A DNA stretch of 64,000 bases from NCBI GenBank assembly GCA_019802505.1, contig JAFMOC010000764.1, forward strand, positions 372,001-436,000. Direction: 5' to 3'. Each line of letters starts with the position of its first letter. Position 1 is the stretch's first letter. The DNA is from Corydoras sp. C115. Lineage: Eukaryota; Chordata; Actinopteri; Siluriformes; Callichthyidae. Below are positions 54,378 through 64,000 of the stretch, in pieces. The notes under the pieces are model-generated. The model was not told the origin of the DNA and made no database searches. It saw only the letters and a list, made by a program, of their open reading frames with translations. The position numbers were made by a program, and so were the translations under genes.

Positions 54378-54557
54378 GAAAACAGGTGGATTTGGGATCA
54401 CCGTAGAACGCATGTGCTTCAGGAGCTCCCGAACGGGCTTTGTTAGCGCATGCGCTTTGAAGACGTCTGAAAACAGGCGCGATTTGGATCCGCCGGAGAA
54501 CGGGTATGCTTTTACTGCGCATGCGCTTTAAAAGCGCCCGAAAACAGGTGCGAGCGA
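54378..54557. repeat. GC-rich tandem duplication with palindromic gcgcatgcgc
   Basis: Units start 'gaaaacagg' at 54378, 54469 and 54540. Each full unit contains agcgcatgcgct (54445-54456) or tgcgcatgcgct (54516-54527), the NRF1-type palindrome. It stands out from its AT-rich surroundings. Confidence 0.65.
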
Positions 54558-54760
54558 TGTATTTGTTATTTTATTTTGTGGATTTATTAAGATGTTATAA
54601 AGCGATATCTTTACCTCAGTTTCTATAAATCCAGGACTCACCTCTAGATTGAAGATCCTGCGGGGAATTCACCAGGGTTGTTCTATTTCCCCAAAGTTTT
54701 TCATCCTAACTACTTAATTATTAGTTCTTCAAATTAATAATAATACAGAGTTGCATGGGA
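54545..54760 (+). pseudogene. L1 ORF2 fragment, second copy of the RQxCxIS region
   Basis: NPGLTSRLKIRRGIHQGCSI then SPKFFILTT, homologous to 52288-52500 but a distinct copy lying after the ADD block, so it came by duplication or a separate insertion. Confidence 0.7.
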
Positions 54761-55180
54761 TTATTACAGGTGTGTGTATTTCATTCTTGTTCTTATTTCA
54801 GTGTAATGTTTCTTTCAGTCAGACTCTCTTAGTCTTTTTCTTAATTTCTCATTCTCTCTTTCTCTTACAGTCTCTCTTGTCGTGTCTGTTTGTATTTCTT
54901 AGTTTCTATTTATCTAAGTACTCTATTTATCTTGTCTTTGTGTGTCTCTGTCTCGGTTCTCCTTTTGTGTATAGTGTTCCTGTATGAGGTCTATCATAGT
55001 AATGCTGCTTAAATCATACGTCTGTTCTGCTAAAACACTAACAACAAAGACTAACAGTGACTAAATGTTAGAACTCTGTAAGAGAACAATCTCTAAAAAT
55101 ATAGCAATTGTTATTCATACATTTAATCAGTTTATTTAAAATGATGCTTCCTCTAAGGTTTGAAAAGCCAACGTAATGAT
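54761..55180. other. T-rich spacer upstream of zinc-finger copy 2
   Basis: CT-rich runs (tctctctt) to about 54970, then ordinary sequence. No gene recognised. Confidence 0.4.
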
Positions 55181-55184
55181 ATTT

Positions 55185-55375
55185 ATTGAAGAGCATCTTC
55201 CAAACAGTAGGTGGCGGTATTTCACTAATCTGGAAACAAACCGCCAATAAACAGGAAAAGAAGAAAATAAACAATAACAGCAGTACCACCTCGTGTGTTT
55301 AGAGCTCTGAGAGATTTAATTAGTTGTGCACGTCATCATTATTATCATCAGATCAAATCCAGTTCATTACTGAAG
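55185..55375 (+). promoter_or_regulatory. Promoter and non-coding exon 1 of zinc-finger copy 2
   Basis: Shares with copies 1 and 3 'ccaaacagtaggtggcggta', 'aaccgccaataaacagg', 'cctcgtgtgtttagagctct', 'tgcacgtcatcattatta' and the exon end 'ccagttcattactgaag' followed by GTGAGA at 55376. Confidence 0.72.
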
Positions 55376-55629
55376 GTGAGATTCTTTATTAAACTTATTA
55401 AAGCTTTATACTACGTGTAAATCATCGGGATGGAAATGAGACTGATAGAAAGTGGATTTTAGATTTAAGACTGTGTTCTAGATGCTGATATTGTTTATAA
55501 TGCTAATAACTTAAAATATTAATGTGAATGCACTGTAATCAGAAGTAATAAAGTATAAAATGACATGTTTAGGATTCTCTCTCATTACTCTTTCATTAAA
55601 CAAACCACAATGCAGTGAATTTTATTCAG

Positions 55630-55776
55630 CAAAACAAAATTTCATTTCAAAACAACATTAAAACATTTAATTTATTTTGACTATTAACATGAACAAGGCC
55701 ATAGAGGTGGTGGATCCTATCCCAGCTTTAATTCAACAAAAGGAGGAGAAACAGCCTGGACCTGTTACCAGTGTAG
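55630..55776 (+). CDS. Zinc-finger gene copy 2, exon 2
   Basis: Acceptor 'tttattcag', ATG at 55689, donor GTAG|GTGAGC. 29 residues (MNKAIEVVDPIPALIQQKEE then KQPGPVTSV), phase 1. Same exon as in copy 1 with 10 differences out of 29 aligned residues, counted roughly. Confidence 0.8.
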
Positions 55777-55974
55777 GTGAGCTCATTACCCACAATGCCG
55801 CCATACCACCACAAACTACACAAAAGTAAATCATTACACAAAGTCTGATTCTGTAAAATGTTACTTGATATTTAGTAATGAACTTAAAATAAAATGACTA
55901 TATAAAATTTATGAATTATTTGAATCGTTTTTACATTAAAACAATATAAACACTCAATTTAACTAAGAAAATAG

Positions 55975-56455
55975 GTAAGGGCCTCTCATTGGATAATTGC
56001 TGTATGAATGATTATGTTTTAGCTGCGGCAAGTTAATTAAACAGGACAGTGGGGAGGGGGCATCATCTTTGAGAAAGGACTGTGGTCAGAACAAAAAGCC
56101 TTAAATTATTGTGATCGGCAATCATGTAAGCATTTGGTAGAAAACAACAGTAATTTAATTTAATTGTGAAAGTAAGAACATTTCACATGCACAGTGTGTA
56201 ATAAATTTAAGGGATTGGGACTAAACAGCTGTGCAGGTCTGTTGAGTTCAGATTTACTCTTTTTCAGAATGATGGGTGCATCAGGTTAAGAAGAGATGTG
56301 GCTGAGATGACAATGCCCATGATGCATCAGTCTCAAAAAGTGAAAGAGTGGTTTAGGAAGCAGGAGACATAATTTTAAAAAAATGTTTGGAATGTGCTGG
56401 TGAAGATTTCGTGTAGTGTTTCAAATTTTCCAGTATTAATACAAGATCTTGGGAA
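55975..56455 (+). pseudogene. Tc1-like relic in intron 2 of zinc-finger copy 2
   Basis: Pieces such as 'attggataattgctgtatga', 'gagttcagatttactctttttcagaatgatggg', 'aaagtgaaagagtgg' and 'aatgtgctggtgaag' align in order with the element at 43725-45615. Large internal deletions remove any coding capacity. Confidence 0.65.
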
Positions 56456-56641
56456 AAAAAACAACCCACATATGTGCATTATAACAGATGTGTGACAAAT
56501 AGTATTGAAGTATTTTAAATTGTATGTATTTTAAACTGGCAAACATGAGACTACACAACCTCAGAGATGTACCTTGCAGCTTTGCCGTGCTTATGGACAA
56601 CACATGGAGTCTGAATCTGGAGTATCCACACATTATAAACA

Positions 56642-56992
56642 TTCATTCATTCATTATCTCCCGCTTTATCCTCTATTAGGGTCGCGGTGGGGTTCCCCAT
56701 GCCCATCCAGGGGAGAACATCTCAGGCGCTGGGCAGATAGACCCAGGACAGGGCGCCAATCCATCGCTGGGCACACACTCACTCACACAGACACACACTA
56801 TATGGGGCAATTTTGAGAATTCAATTGACTTGATCCATGTTTTTGGACTGTGGGAGGAAACCGGAGAACCCGGAGGAAACCCACGCAGACACGGGGAGAA
56901 CATGGAAACTCCACCCAGATGGGTATTCGAACCGGGAATCCCTAGCGCTGAGCGCCGAACGTGCTAAATACTAAGCCACCGTGCCGCCACAT
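56642..56992 (-). repeat. tRNA-derived SINE, full length
   Basis: 'cattcattcattatctcccg' tail to 'taagccaccgtgccgcc' head, well preserved, in intron 2. Confidence 0.85.
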
Positions 56993-57289
56993 TATAAACA
57001 CTTCCTTTGAATTTCTACAACGACTGGTGATGAATATTAAACCAGATCAAGCCTCTGTAGGAATACATGGATTAAAAAACTATTTTCTAGCCAGAACTTC
57101 TGGCTGCTTGGTAGTCACTAGCTATTAGTAATTTAAAAGCAAACAACAGCATTGTTTTACCTCAATTTAAAAAAAAAATTCAAAAGACAAAATACCAAGT
57201 CTGTGGAAAATACTTTTTTACACTGTGAAGAAATAACATGTCAACATCAGCATATACATGGAATAAAAAAGACATCTTTCTGCCTACAG

Positions 57290-58258
57290 GAATAAACTTA
57301 AAAAGTGAACATGAGCACATCCAAGGAGGAGAAGAAAAATATTCCAATATGCAGTGTGGAAGGAGTTTCTTTTAGCGGCCTTCTTCTAAGACACCAGGGT
57401 GTTCACACAGAAGAAAAGCCAATATTGTGCTCACAATGTGGAATAAGTTTTACTCAAGAAAGTTCTTTTAAACAGCACCAGCTCATTCACATAGAAGAAA
57501 AACCACATGGTTGCTCACTGTGTGGAAAGAGTTTTACTTGCCAGAAAAATCTTAAACTGCATAAGGGTATTCACAAAGAAGAAAAAACATTTTCCTGCTC
57601 ACAATGTGAAAAGAGTTTTACTCGACAGTACAATCTTTTAATGCATCAGCATATTCACACAGGAGAAACACCCTATTCCTGCTCACAGTGTGGAAAGAGA
57701 TTTACTGAACAGAGTGTTCTTAAACGGCATCAGCGTATTCACACAGGAGAAAAACCATATTCCTGCTTACAGTGTGGTAAGAGTTTTACTGAACAGAGTA
57801 ATCTTAAACGGCATCAGCGTATTCACACAGGAGAAAAACCATATTGCTGCTCACAGTGTGGAAAGAGTTTTACTCAACAGTGTAGTTTTATAGCACATCA
57901 GCGTAGTCACACAGGAGAAAAACCATATATGTGCTCACAGTGTGGAAAGAGTTTTACTAAACAGAGTCATCTTAAAGATCACCAGCGCATTCACACAGGA
58001 GAAAAACCATATTGCTGCTTAAAGTGTGGAAAGAGTTTTACTAATCAGAGTAATCTTACAGTACATATGCACATTCATACAGGAGTAAAACCTTATTTCT
58101 GCTCACAGTGTGGAAAGAGTTTTACTCAGCAGATTAGTCTTACAAAACATCAGTGTATTTGCTCCTGCTCACAGTGTGGAAGAAGTTTTTCTCGAAAAAA
58201 AGAATTGAAACGACACCAGTGCATTCACACAGGAAAAGAAACTTATTCCAACTTATAG
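57290..58258 (+). CDS. C2H2 zinc-finger gene copy 2, last exon
   Basis: Acceptor 'tctgcctacag' at 57279-57289. The finger frame is open from ATG 57311 (MSTSKEEKKNIPICSVEG) to TAG 58256-58258, 316 codons, with ten C2H2 fingers linked by (H)TGEKP, e.g. CGKSFTEQSNLKRHQRIH. The phase-1 splice from exon 2 reads a different frame (GINLKSEHEHIQGGEEKYSN) and stops at TAG 57373 inside a degenerate first finger, so one extra base separates them. In finger 9 the second His-linker is deleted, leaving KHQCICSCSQCG. A nuclear DNA-binding role is known for the family. Whether this copy is translated is uncertain. Confidence 0.82.
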
Positions 58259-58513
58259 TAGCCAGGTTTTTATCCTAATGTTTTGCAAACATTGTGTGAA
58301 ATCAAATCATTGGCAAAAAAACCTGCAGTTATGAAACCAATAACTTCCAATAACTATTCAACAGTACCAACTGAAAAGAGAATTACTGTGTAAAATATAA
58401 GGTAGAAATGTTTAGTACTTTAGTTCTCCAGATTTAAAGTGTTATAAAAACACATTTGCTGCTTATGAAACTGTCGAGAACCTTTCAGGACATAGTCGAA
58501 GGAGAAAGAATTC

Positions 58514-58866
58514 TTTCATTCATTCATTATCTGCCGCTTTATCCTCTATTAGGGTCGCGGTGGGGTTCCCCATGCCCATCCAGGGGAGAACGTCTCGGGC
58601 GCTGGGCAGATACACCCAGGACAGGGCACCAATCTATTGCTGGGTACACACTCACTCACACAGACATACACACTCTATATGGCGCAATTTGGAGAACTCA
58701 ATCGACTTGATCCATGTTTTTGGACTGTGGGAGGAAACCGGAGAACCCAGAGGAAACCTACACGGACACGGGGAGAACATGGAAACTCCACTCAGATGGG
58801 GATTCGAACCAGGAATCCCTAGTGCTGAGAGGCGAACGTGCTAACCACTAAGTCACCATGCTGCCA
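58514..58866 (-). repeat. tRNA-derived SINE, full length
   Basis: 'cattcattcattatctgccg' tail through to 'taagtcaccatgctgcc' head. Confidence 0.85.
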
Positions 58867-59149
58867 GGAGAAAGAATATGAGATCCTATTTACTAAATCT
58901 TCTAAATACTAAATGATCTATTTTTACTGATTTACAAGCATTTATGTTTCCATTTACTTTTTATGAACCTTTAAAATCTTTTTATTCTTTTTTTTTTCTT
59001 CAGAATTTATAAAATAATTTGTTTAAACCAGCTGTGTTTCCAAGAGATACAGAAACACCATAAGTGCACATGTGGAATCATTGGATTTCATCTATTTTAG
59101 GTCAGGTTTTACTCATTTATTTAGATTTGAATGATTAATAGATCAATGA

Positions 59150-59512
59150 CGGAGGCACGGTGGTTAAGTGGTTAGTACGTTCTCCTCTCAGCACTAGGGA
59201 TTCCCGGTTCGAATCCCAATCTGGGTGGAGTTTCCATGTTCTTCCCATGTCCTCGTCGGTTTCCTCTGGGTTCTCCAGTTTCCTCCCACAGTCCAAATAT
59301 TTGGATTAAGGTCAATTGAATTTTTCAAATTACCCCATATAGAGTGTGTTTGTGTAAGTGAGTGTGTGCCCAGCTATAAATTGGCACCCTGTCCTGGGTG
59401 TATCTGGCCAGTGCCCGAAACATTTTCACCTGGATGGGCATGGGGAACCCCCCCCCCCCCACACCATGACCCTAGTACAGGATAAAGTGGAAGATATTGG
59501 ATGGATAGATCA
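59150..59512 (+). repeat. tRNA-derived SINE, full length
   Basis: Starts 'ggaggcacggtggttaagtgg', B-box 'ggttcgaatccc', ends 'aagtggaagatattggatggatag'. Followed by 'atcaatgacct' repeating the 'atcaatgac' before it (59142-59150), a probable target-site duplication. Confidence 0.87.
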
Positions 59513-60084
59513 ATGACCTTAAGTTTAGATAGGGTTTAAAATAGAAATAAAGTTTAAATTCATCTTTTTAGTTCAAGTCTTAAAAATGTTTTACATTTCT
59601 TCTATATTATATAATACATTTTCTTATATTTTAATGGAACCAATAAAAATGTGTTATGTTTTTGTTTGTATCCATTGATTATGGATTTTTGTTCTAAAGT
59701 CACAACCTGATCATTGAAACAGATTCTCCTCAGCTGTGATCAATAAACATAAAACTTTGGATTAAACTGTGTCTCTGTGAGTTTTCCCTGAAAGTAAATA
59801 TGTCCTGCAACATTTTTAGTATTGCAAACAGAATTGTAAACAAAAAGCAGGAGCTTTGCCATGTGCCCTCCCAACCAACACAATGTAGAGTGAATGATAA
59901 ATGGATCATTGGCTTCAGATGCATCTGCAGGTTTAGCAAATTGCAAATGCGTCTCAGTCCAACATGTTACAGCACTGTGTCTGTGTGTGTGTTAGGATGT
60001 AAGACATTTACAGATCTTTCCCTTGTGTCAACTGTTGGAATTTATTGAACGTAAAAAGATATGAATTGCATTATTTGAAAGGTT

Positions 60085-60455
60085 TGGTCAACTTTGGAAA
60101 ACTTTTACCATTGTAATGATATTTTTGTAATTTACGATATGTAAACAACTGCTGAATGGGTGAGGGAATGACCAGGTGGGGGTTGAGTGTGTAATTTGTA
60201 GAAATGACCACTTGTCGAATGAGCATGAGAAGGAGTCAGAAAGTCTGGTCGCAGAGTGACCTGTGAAAATATACATTTAGGGGCAAGTAACATTTGTTTA
60301 AAAAGTATTATTGGGACTGGGGACTCAGAAAATCCCACCATATTTGGAAGGTCCAGTCACACTCACCCAAAGAAGAAGGACAGCCCACCTAAGGATTATA
60401 TACTGAAGCTGGATCTTTGAGACCTCAGAGCTCTCTCATCAACAATTTAAGAGTG
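60085..60455 (+). repeat. Dispersed LTR-like repeat, copy 3 of 3
   Basis: 'gaccaggtgggggttgagtg', 'gaatgagcatgagaaggagtcagaaagtc' and 'cctcagagctctctcatcaac' match the copies at 10.2 kb and 53.8 kb. It may continue after the SINE at 60804. Confidence 0.5.
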
Positions 60456-60803
60456 AGGCGGCACGGTGGCTTAGTGGTTAGTACGTTTGCCTCTCAGCGC
60501 AAGGGAATCCCGGTTTGAATCCCCATATGAGTGGAGTTTCCATGTCCTCCCCGTGGGTTTCCTCCGGGTTCTCCGGTTTCCTCCCACAGTCCAAAAACAT
60601 GGTTCAAGGTCAATTGAATTCTCCAAATTGCCCCATATAGAGTGTGTTTGTGTGCGTGTCTGTGTGAGTGAGTGTGTGCCCAGCAATAGATGATGCCTGT
60701 CCTGGGTGTATCTGCCTAGCGCACGAAACATTCTCCCCTGGATGGGCATGGGGGAACCCCGTTGACCCTAGCAGAGGATTAAGCGGAAGATAATGGATGG
60801 ATG
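60456..60803 (+). repeat. tRNA-derived SINE with target-site duplication
   Basis: Flanked by aatttaagagtg and aacttaagagtg. Starts 'aggcggcacggtggcttagtgg', ends 'gataatggatggatgg'. Confidence 0.88.
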
Positions 60804-61100
60804 GAACTTAAGAGTGATTGGACATTAAGCAACTTTACCTAAAACTCCCAGAGATGATATGGTCGAATGAGTGATTGACACGATTCTATCAGGCTTCTCT
60901 AAACAAGGATTATTCTTACAGTATTTGTGGCCAGAAACCAACCCTCTTATCACAAAATGATGACGAACAAAACATTCTAGTAGAAATCTAAAATTGTAAA
61001 ATTGTCAGGATGTGTAACTTTTAGTCACAGCGGACAATGTGAACACAAAGGAACAATGTGTCAATATATTTTACATACAGAGACAAGTCTGACTAAAGTC
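60804..61100. other. Spacer at the centre of the inverted duplication
   Basis: Probably the rest of the LTR-like repeat plus unique sequence. No gene seen. Confidence 0.4.
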
Positions 61101-62112
61101 TCAAAATCCTAACACACACAGACACTGTGCTGTAGCATGATTAGGTTGAGACACATTTGCAATTCGCTAAACCTGCAGATATATCTGAAGCCAATGATTC
61201 ATTTATTATTCACTCTACATTGTGTTTGGAGGTTTAGTTTGTCACACTAAAAATGTGGCAGGACATATTTACTTTCATGAGAAAACTCACAGAGACACAG
61301 TTTAATCCAAAGTTTTATGTTTATTGATCACAGATGAGGAGAATCAGTTTCAATGATCAGGTGACTTTAGATTATACAATATAAAATACATAATAAATGG
61401 ATACAAACAGAAACAAAACACATTTTTATTGGTTTCATTAAAATATAAGAACTGACTGTATGAACTGTATGATATAATAAAGAGGAAATGTAAAACATTT
61501 TAAAGACTAACACAATACATTTAAACTTTATTTCTATTTGAAACTGTATCTGAACTCATTCAAATCTAAATAAATGACTAAAACCTGAGCTGCCATAAAT
61601 GAAATCCCACATGTGCAAAAAATCTATCCTGTTTTTATCCAAAAAAAAATTATGAATAAATAAATAAAATGAAATGAAAATATAAATGTTCGTAAATCAG
61701 TAAAAATGCAGTTTTTCGACAATTTAGTAAATAGGAAGTCATCGATTTGTTTTCTTTCCACTACTTCCTGAAAGATTTGTGACTGTTCCAAAAGTAATGT
61801 GTTTTTAGAACACTTCAAACTAAACTAAACAATTCTACCTCATATTTCTCTTTTCAGTTGGTAATATTTAGCAGTTATTGGAAACATCATGACCATATTT
61901 AATTAGAGCATCTGGACATTGTTATGTAGACCTCTGTCATCTTATGCTTTTTTTATAATTGTATTTTATTTTCTGCCAAAAAAGTATATACTGACGTTTA
62001 CAAAATTTTTGGACAAAAACCTGGCTACTATGAGCTGGAAGAAGTTTTAATTCCTGTGTGAATGCGCTGGTGTCGTTTCAAATTACGTATTCGAAAAAAA
62101 ACATTTTCCACA
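61101..62112 (-). pseudogene. Zinc-finger gene 3' remnant: last finger and 3' UTR
   Basis: On the minus strand 62112-62032 encodes VQCGKCFF, then after a one-base slip in a T-run NLKRHQRIHTGIKTSS, then stop. The following sequence (tagtagccaggtttttg ... aataaacataaaactttgg, signal at 61325-61320) matches the 3' UTR of copy 2. The rest of the coding exon above 62112 is gone, so this is the tail of a third, minus-strand gene copy. Confidence 0.75.
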
Positions 62113-62560
62113 CTGTACTAGATAATGTATTAGTTTATTGGTCAATTAACACGTTTGGCAGTTAAAAATCCATATAATTTTATATACTTCACTTTTTGCA
62201 TCACACATCTGTTATAATGCACATATGCAACCAGTTTTGGTTTTTGCATAATGCACATATGCAAACAGTTTTGGATGAGAGAAAAATAAATTCTCTTACA
62301 TCACACACGCCATTCACTGGATCTTCAGATATGTAGTGTGGCAGACCAAGCAAAGATGCAGAACTTTTTTTCTCATGTGTGTTTTATGGGATACATAATT
62401 GTGACACCAGGGTGTGATGGGTTTAAGACGCAGATCAGGTAAATGGCAGCACCTTTCTGGTGTTGTTGTAATGTCATTAATTATCTCTCCTCTTGTTGAT
62501 AGTAAAATAGGTCAGAAGCAGGCAGAGGGGAAAGAGATCTTAAGTACTGTGGGCTATTGG
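62113..62560. other. Spacer without recognised gene
   Basis: Contains a short direct repeat 'tgcacatatgcaa.cagttttgg' at 62218-62272. Otherwise nothing recognised. Confidence 0.4.
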
Positions 62561-62564
62561 AACC

Positions 62565-62632
62565 AAAGACAAATTCCTTGTATGTGTGAGCATACTTGGC
62601 CAATAAAGTCCGATTCTGATTCTGATTCTGAA
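62565..62632 (+). repeat. 3' tail of the Rex-like LINE
   Basis: 'aaccaaagacaaattccttg', 'catacttggccaataaagtc' and (gattct)n match the 3' end at 31141-31205. Confidence 0.85.
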
Positions 62633-62879
62633 GTACTACAGAGGGAGATTTACCTGTGCTCTGTTAAAAAAAAAAAAAAAAACGATACTGTAGCCCAGTA
62701 TTTGATTTTGGTGTCTGTTGAGCATGCTGGCGGAGGCCTAATGATCAAAACGTTCCTGTTAGCAGGTCAATAAATATACTTTATAGAATGTGTTCCAGTT
62801 TCTTTTCATTTAAAAAACTATATAACAATGTGAAGTCCACAGGGAATTGTAATGATGATTCAGTATAAAAGTCAATATG

Positions 62880-63150
62880 ATGGGAGAGGCGAACGTGCAA
62901 GCTGCCTGCAAACTGACTAATCTTGTATTTTCAAATAGATTAATCCCATACAGCTCATTATTATTTATCTGAAGGGTTAATAATTGAGTAGACAGGATAA
63001 AAAACTTTGGGGAAATAGGACAACACTGGCGAATACCCCGCTGGATTTTTAATCTAGAAGTGAGTCCTGGATTTAAAGAAACCAAGGTAGTGATATTGCT
63101 ATATATCTTAATAAAATCACAAAAATGATCTCCAAAATAAAATAACATAA
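62880..63150 (-). pseudogene. L1 ORF2 fragment, inverted copy of 52288-52560
   Basis: YFGDHFCDFIKIYSNITTLV and GIRQCCPISPKFFILSTQLL on the minus strand. Confidence 0.8.
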
Positions 63151-63159
63151 TATAAAAAT

Positions 63160-63440
63160 AGTGGGGACATGGTAGCTTAATGGTTAGTACCTTTGCCTCT
63201 CAACACTGAGGATCCGGGTTTGAATCCCGATCTGGGTGGAATTTTCATGTGCATTTCGTGTGCATGTGGGTTTCCTCCGGGTTCTCCGGCTTCCTCCCAC
63301 ACTCCAAAAACATGTAAATTGAAATCTCAACATTACCCCATAAAGTGTGTGTGTGTATGTGTGTGTGTGAGTGAATGTTCGTAGAAATAGATTGGCGCTG
63401 TGTCCTGGGCACCCATCTCCCATGGATGAGCCTCCCCCCA
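63160..63440 (+). repeat. tRNA-derived SINE, diverged subfamily
   Basis: 'ggggacatggtagcttaatgg' head, 'gtttgaatccc', 'cagtgtcctgggcacccatctcccatgg'-type tail. Inverted counterpart of 52059-52287. Confidence 0.78.
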
Positions 63441-63469
63441 CCACCCAATCGAGTACCCAATCAATTGAA

Positions 63470-63471
63470 TG

Positions 63472-63545
<74 letters not shown>
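63470..63545. repeat. (TA)n microsatellite
   Basis: About 38 TA units, absent from the 52-kb counterpart. Confidence 0.95.
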
Positions 63546-63549
<4 letters not shown>

Positions 63550-63554
63550 AATAA

Positions 63555-63850
63555 AATCTTCATAGATAGAGTCTCAATAATCTAACATATCAATTATTAA
63601 CCTAATATGTTTATGTATATTTCTTCCCTTATCAAAGACTGATTGGCTTTCATTAATTACATCCTTCAGTCCTTCATTTTTTAGTCGCTCAACAAAAGCC
63701 TGTGCTAAAATTTTGTAATCGGTACATAACAAAGTTATAGGTCTGCAGTTGTCCCAAAAAAAGAAGATCCTTGTTAGGTTTTGGAATTAAAGTGATTATC
63801 CGTTGTATGAGGTTTGAGAAGACAACTTGATAATATGTATTAAAGCGCGT
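63555..63850 (-). pseudogene. L1 ORF2 fragment, inverted copy of 51800-52058
   Basis: IQRIITLIPKPNKDLLFLGQ and, after shifts, the equivalents of the 51.8-kb RT blocks (taatctaacatatcaattat, ctaatatgtttatgtatatttctt on the plus strand). Confidence 0.75.
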
Positions 63851-63854
63851 CCAA

Positions 63855-64000
63855 TCACTAGGTGGCGGTATTTCACTAATCTGGAAACTTAACCGCCAAT
63901 AAACAGGAAACGAAGAAAAGAGAACAACAGCAGCAGCAGCAGCAGCACGTGTGTTTAGAGCTCCGAGAGATTTAATTAAAAAGCTGTACACGTCATCATT
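63855..64000 (+). promoter_or_regulatory. Promoter and start of exon 1 of a further zinc-finger gene copy
   Basis: 'actaggtggcggtatttcac', 'aaccgccaataaacagg', a (CAG)n tract, 'cacgtgtgtttagagctccg' and 'acacgtcatcatt' match the other two promoters. The rest of the gene lies beyond the window. Confidence 0.7.

Larger units (their letters stand above)
58259..59760 (+). other. 3' UTR of zinc-finger copy 2 with SINE insertions
   Basis: AATAAA at 59742-59747 (tgatcaataaacataaaac). The UTR, minus its two SINEs, is repeated in inverted orientation at about 61250-62031. Similarity continues past the signal to about 60000. Confidence 0.65.

Noticed and set aside
62414..62773. 119-codon plus-strand ORF
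   Set aside because: It passes through a LINE 3' tail and a poly-A run. No recognisable domain.

Overview
The window is vertebrate, almost certainly teleost fish, genomic DNA. Spliced exons with GT-AG boundaries, C2H2 zinc-finger arrays, immunoglobulin-domain exons, long (TA)n and (CA)n microsatellites, many Tc1-like transposons, tRNA-derived SINEs and L2, L1, RTE-like, Rex-like and R2-type LINEs all point that way. Several repeats resemble families common in otophysan fishes (catfish, characins), but the species cannot be fixed from the sequence. No rRNA, CRISPR or free-standing tRNA gene was seen.

Layout. 1-2.8 kb: the 3' end of a plus-strand Ig-type receptor gene (two tandemly duplicated tail exons and a terminal exon with an ITIM-like motif) beside a Tc1-like transposon. 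3.8-4.5 kb: an RTE-like LINE 3' end. 6.1-6.6 kb: leader and V-type Ig exons of a second receptor, followed by Tc1-like elements, microsatellites and LTRs. 10.9-13.2 kb: a short LTR retrotransposon with one low-complexity ORF. 13.4-15.3 kb: a very C-rich block. 15.3-17.8 kb: an L2 LINE. 17.8-29.2 kb: an L1 LINE on the minus strand, split by a solo LTR and by a Gypsy-type LTR element, which is itself split by a second kind of LTR element. 29.3-43 kb: scattered, truncated Ig-receptor exons separated by SINEs, a hAT-like MITE, a Rex-like LINE, a young 4.6-kb LTR element and a Tc1-like element. 43.7-45.6 kb: a Tc1-like element carrying a copy of a zinc-finger gene's promoter and first exon. 46-64 kb: a zinc-finger gene cluster built as inverted duplications, with two gene copies, one 3' remnant and one first exon running off the window, all peppered with LINE and SINE insertions.

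Very little here looks like an intact gene. The Ig-receptor exons appear to be parts of one or two receptors taken apart by insertions. Zinc-finger copy 1 has two frameshifts. Copy 2 has an intact finger array that is out of frame with its N-terminal exon. The longest clean transposon frames are the 660-codon R2-type LINE and the repeat-rich ORFs of the LTR elements.

The most unusual items are three LTR elements of two families: target-site duplications, near-identical LTRs in one case, no recognisable gag or pol, but long in-frame repetitive ORFs whose reading frame is conserved between copies. Next is the promoter-exon segment captured inside a Tc1-like element and flanked by a 212-bp direct duplication. 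All identities were judged by eye.
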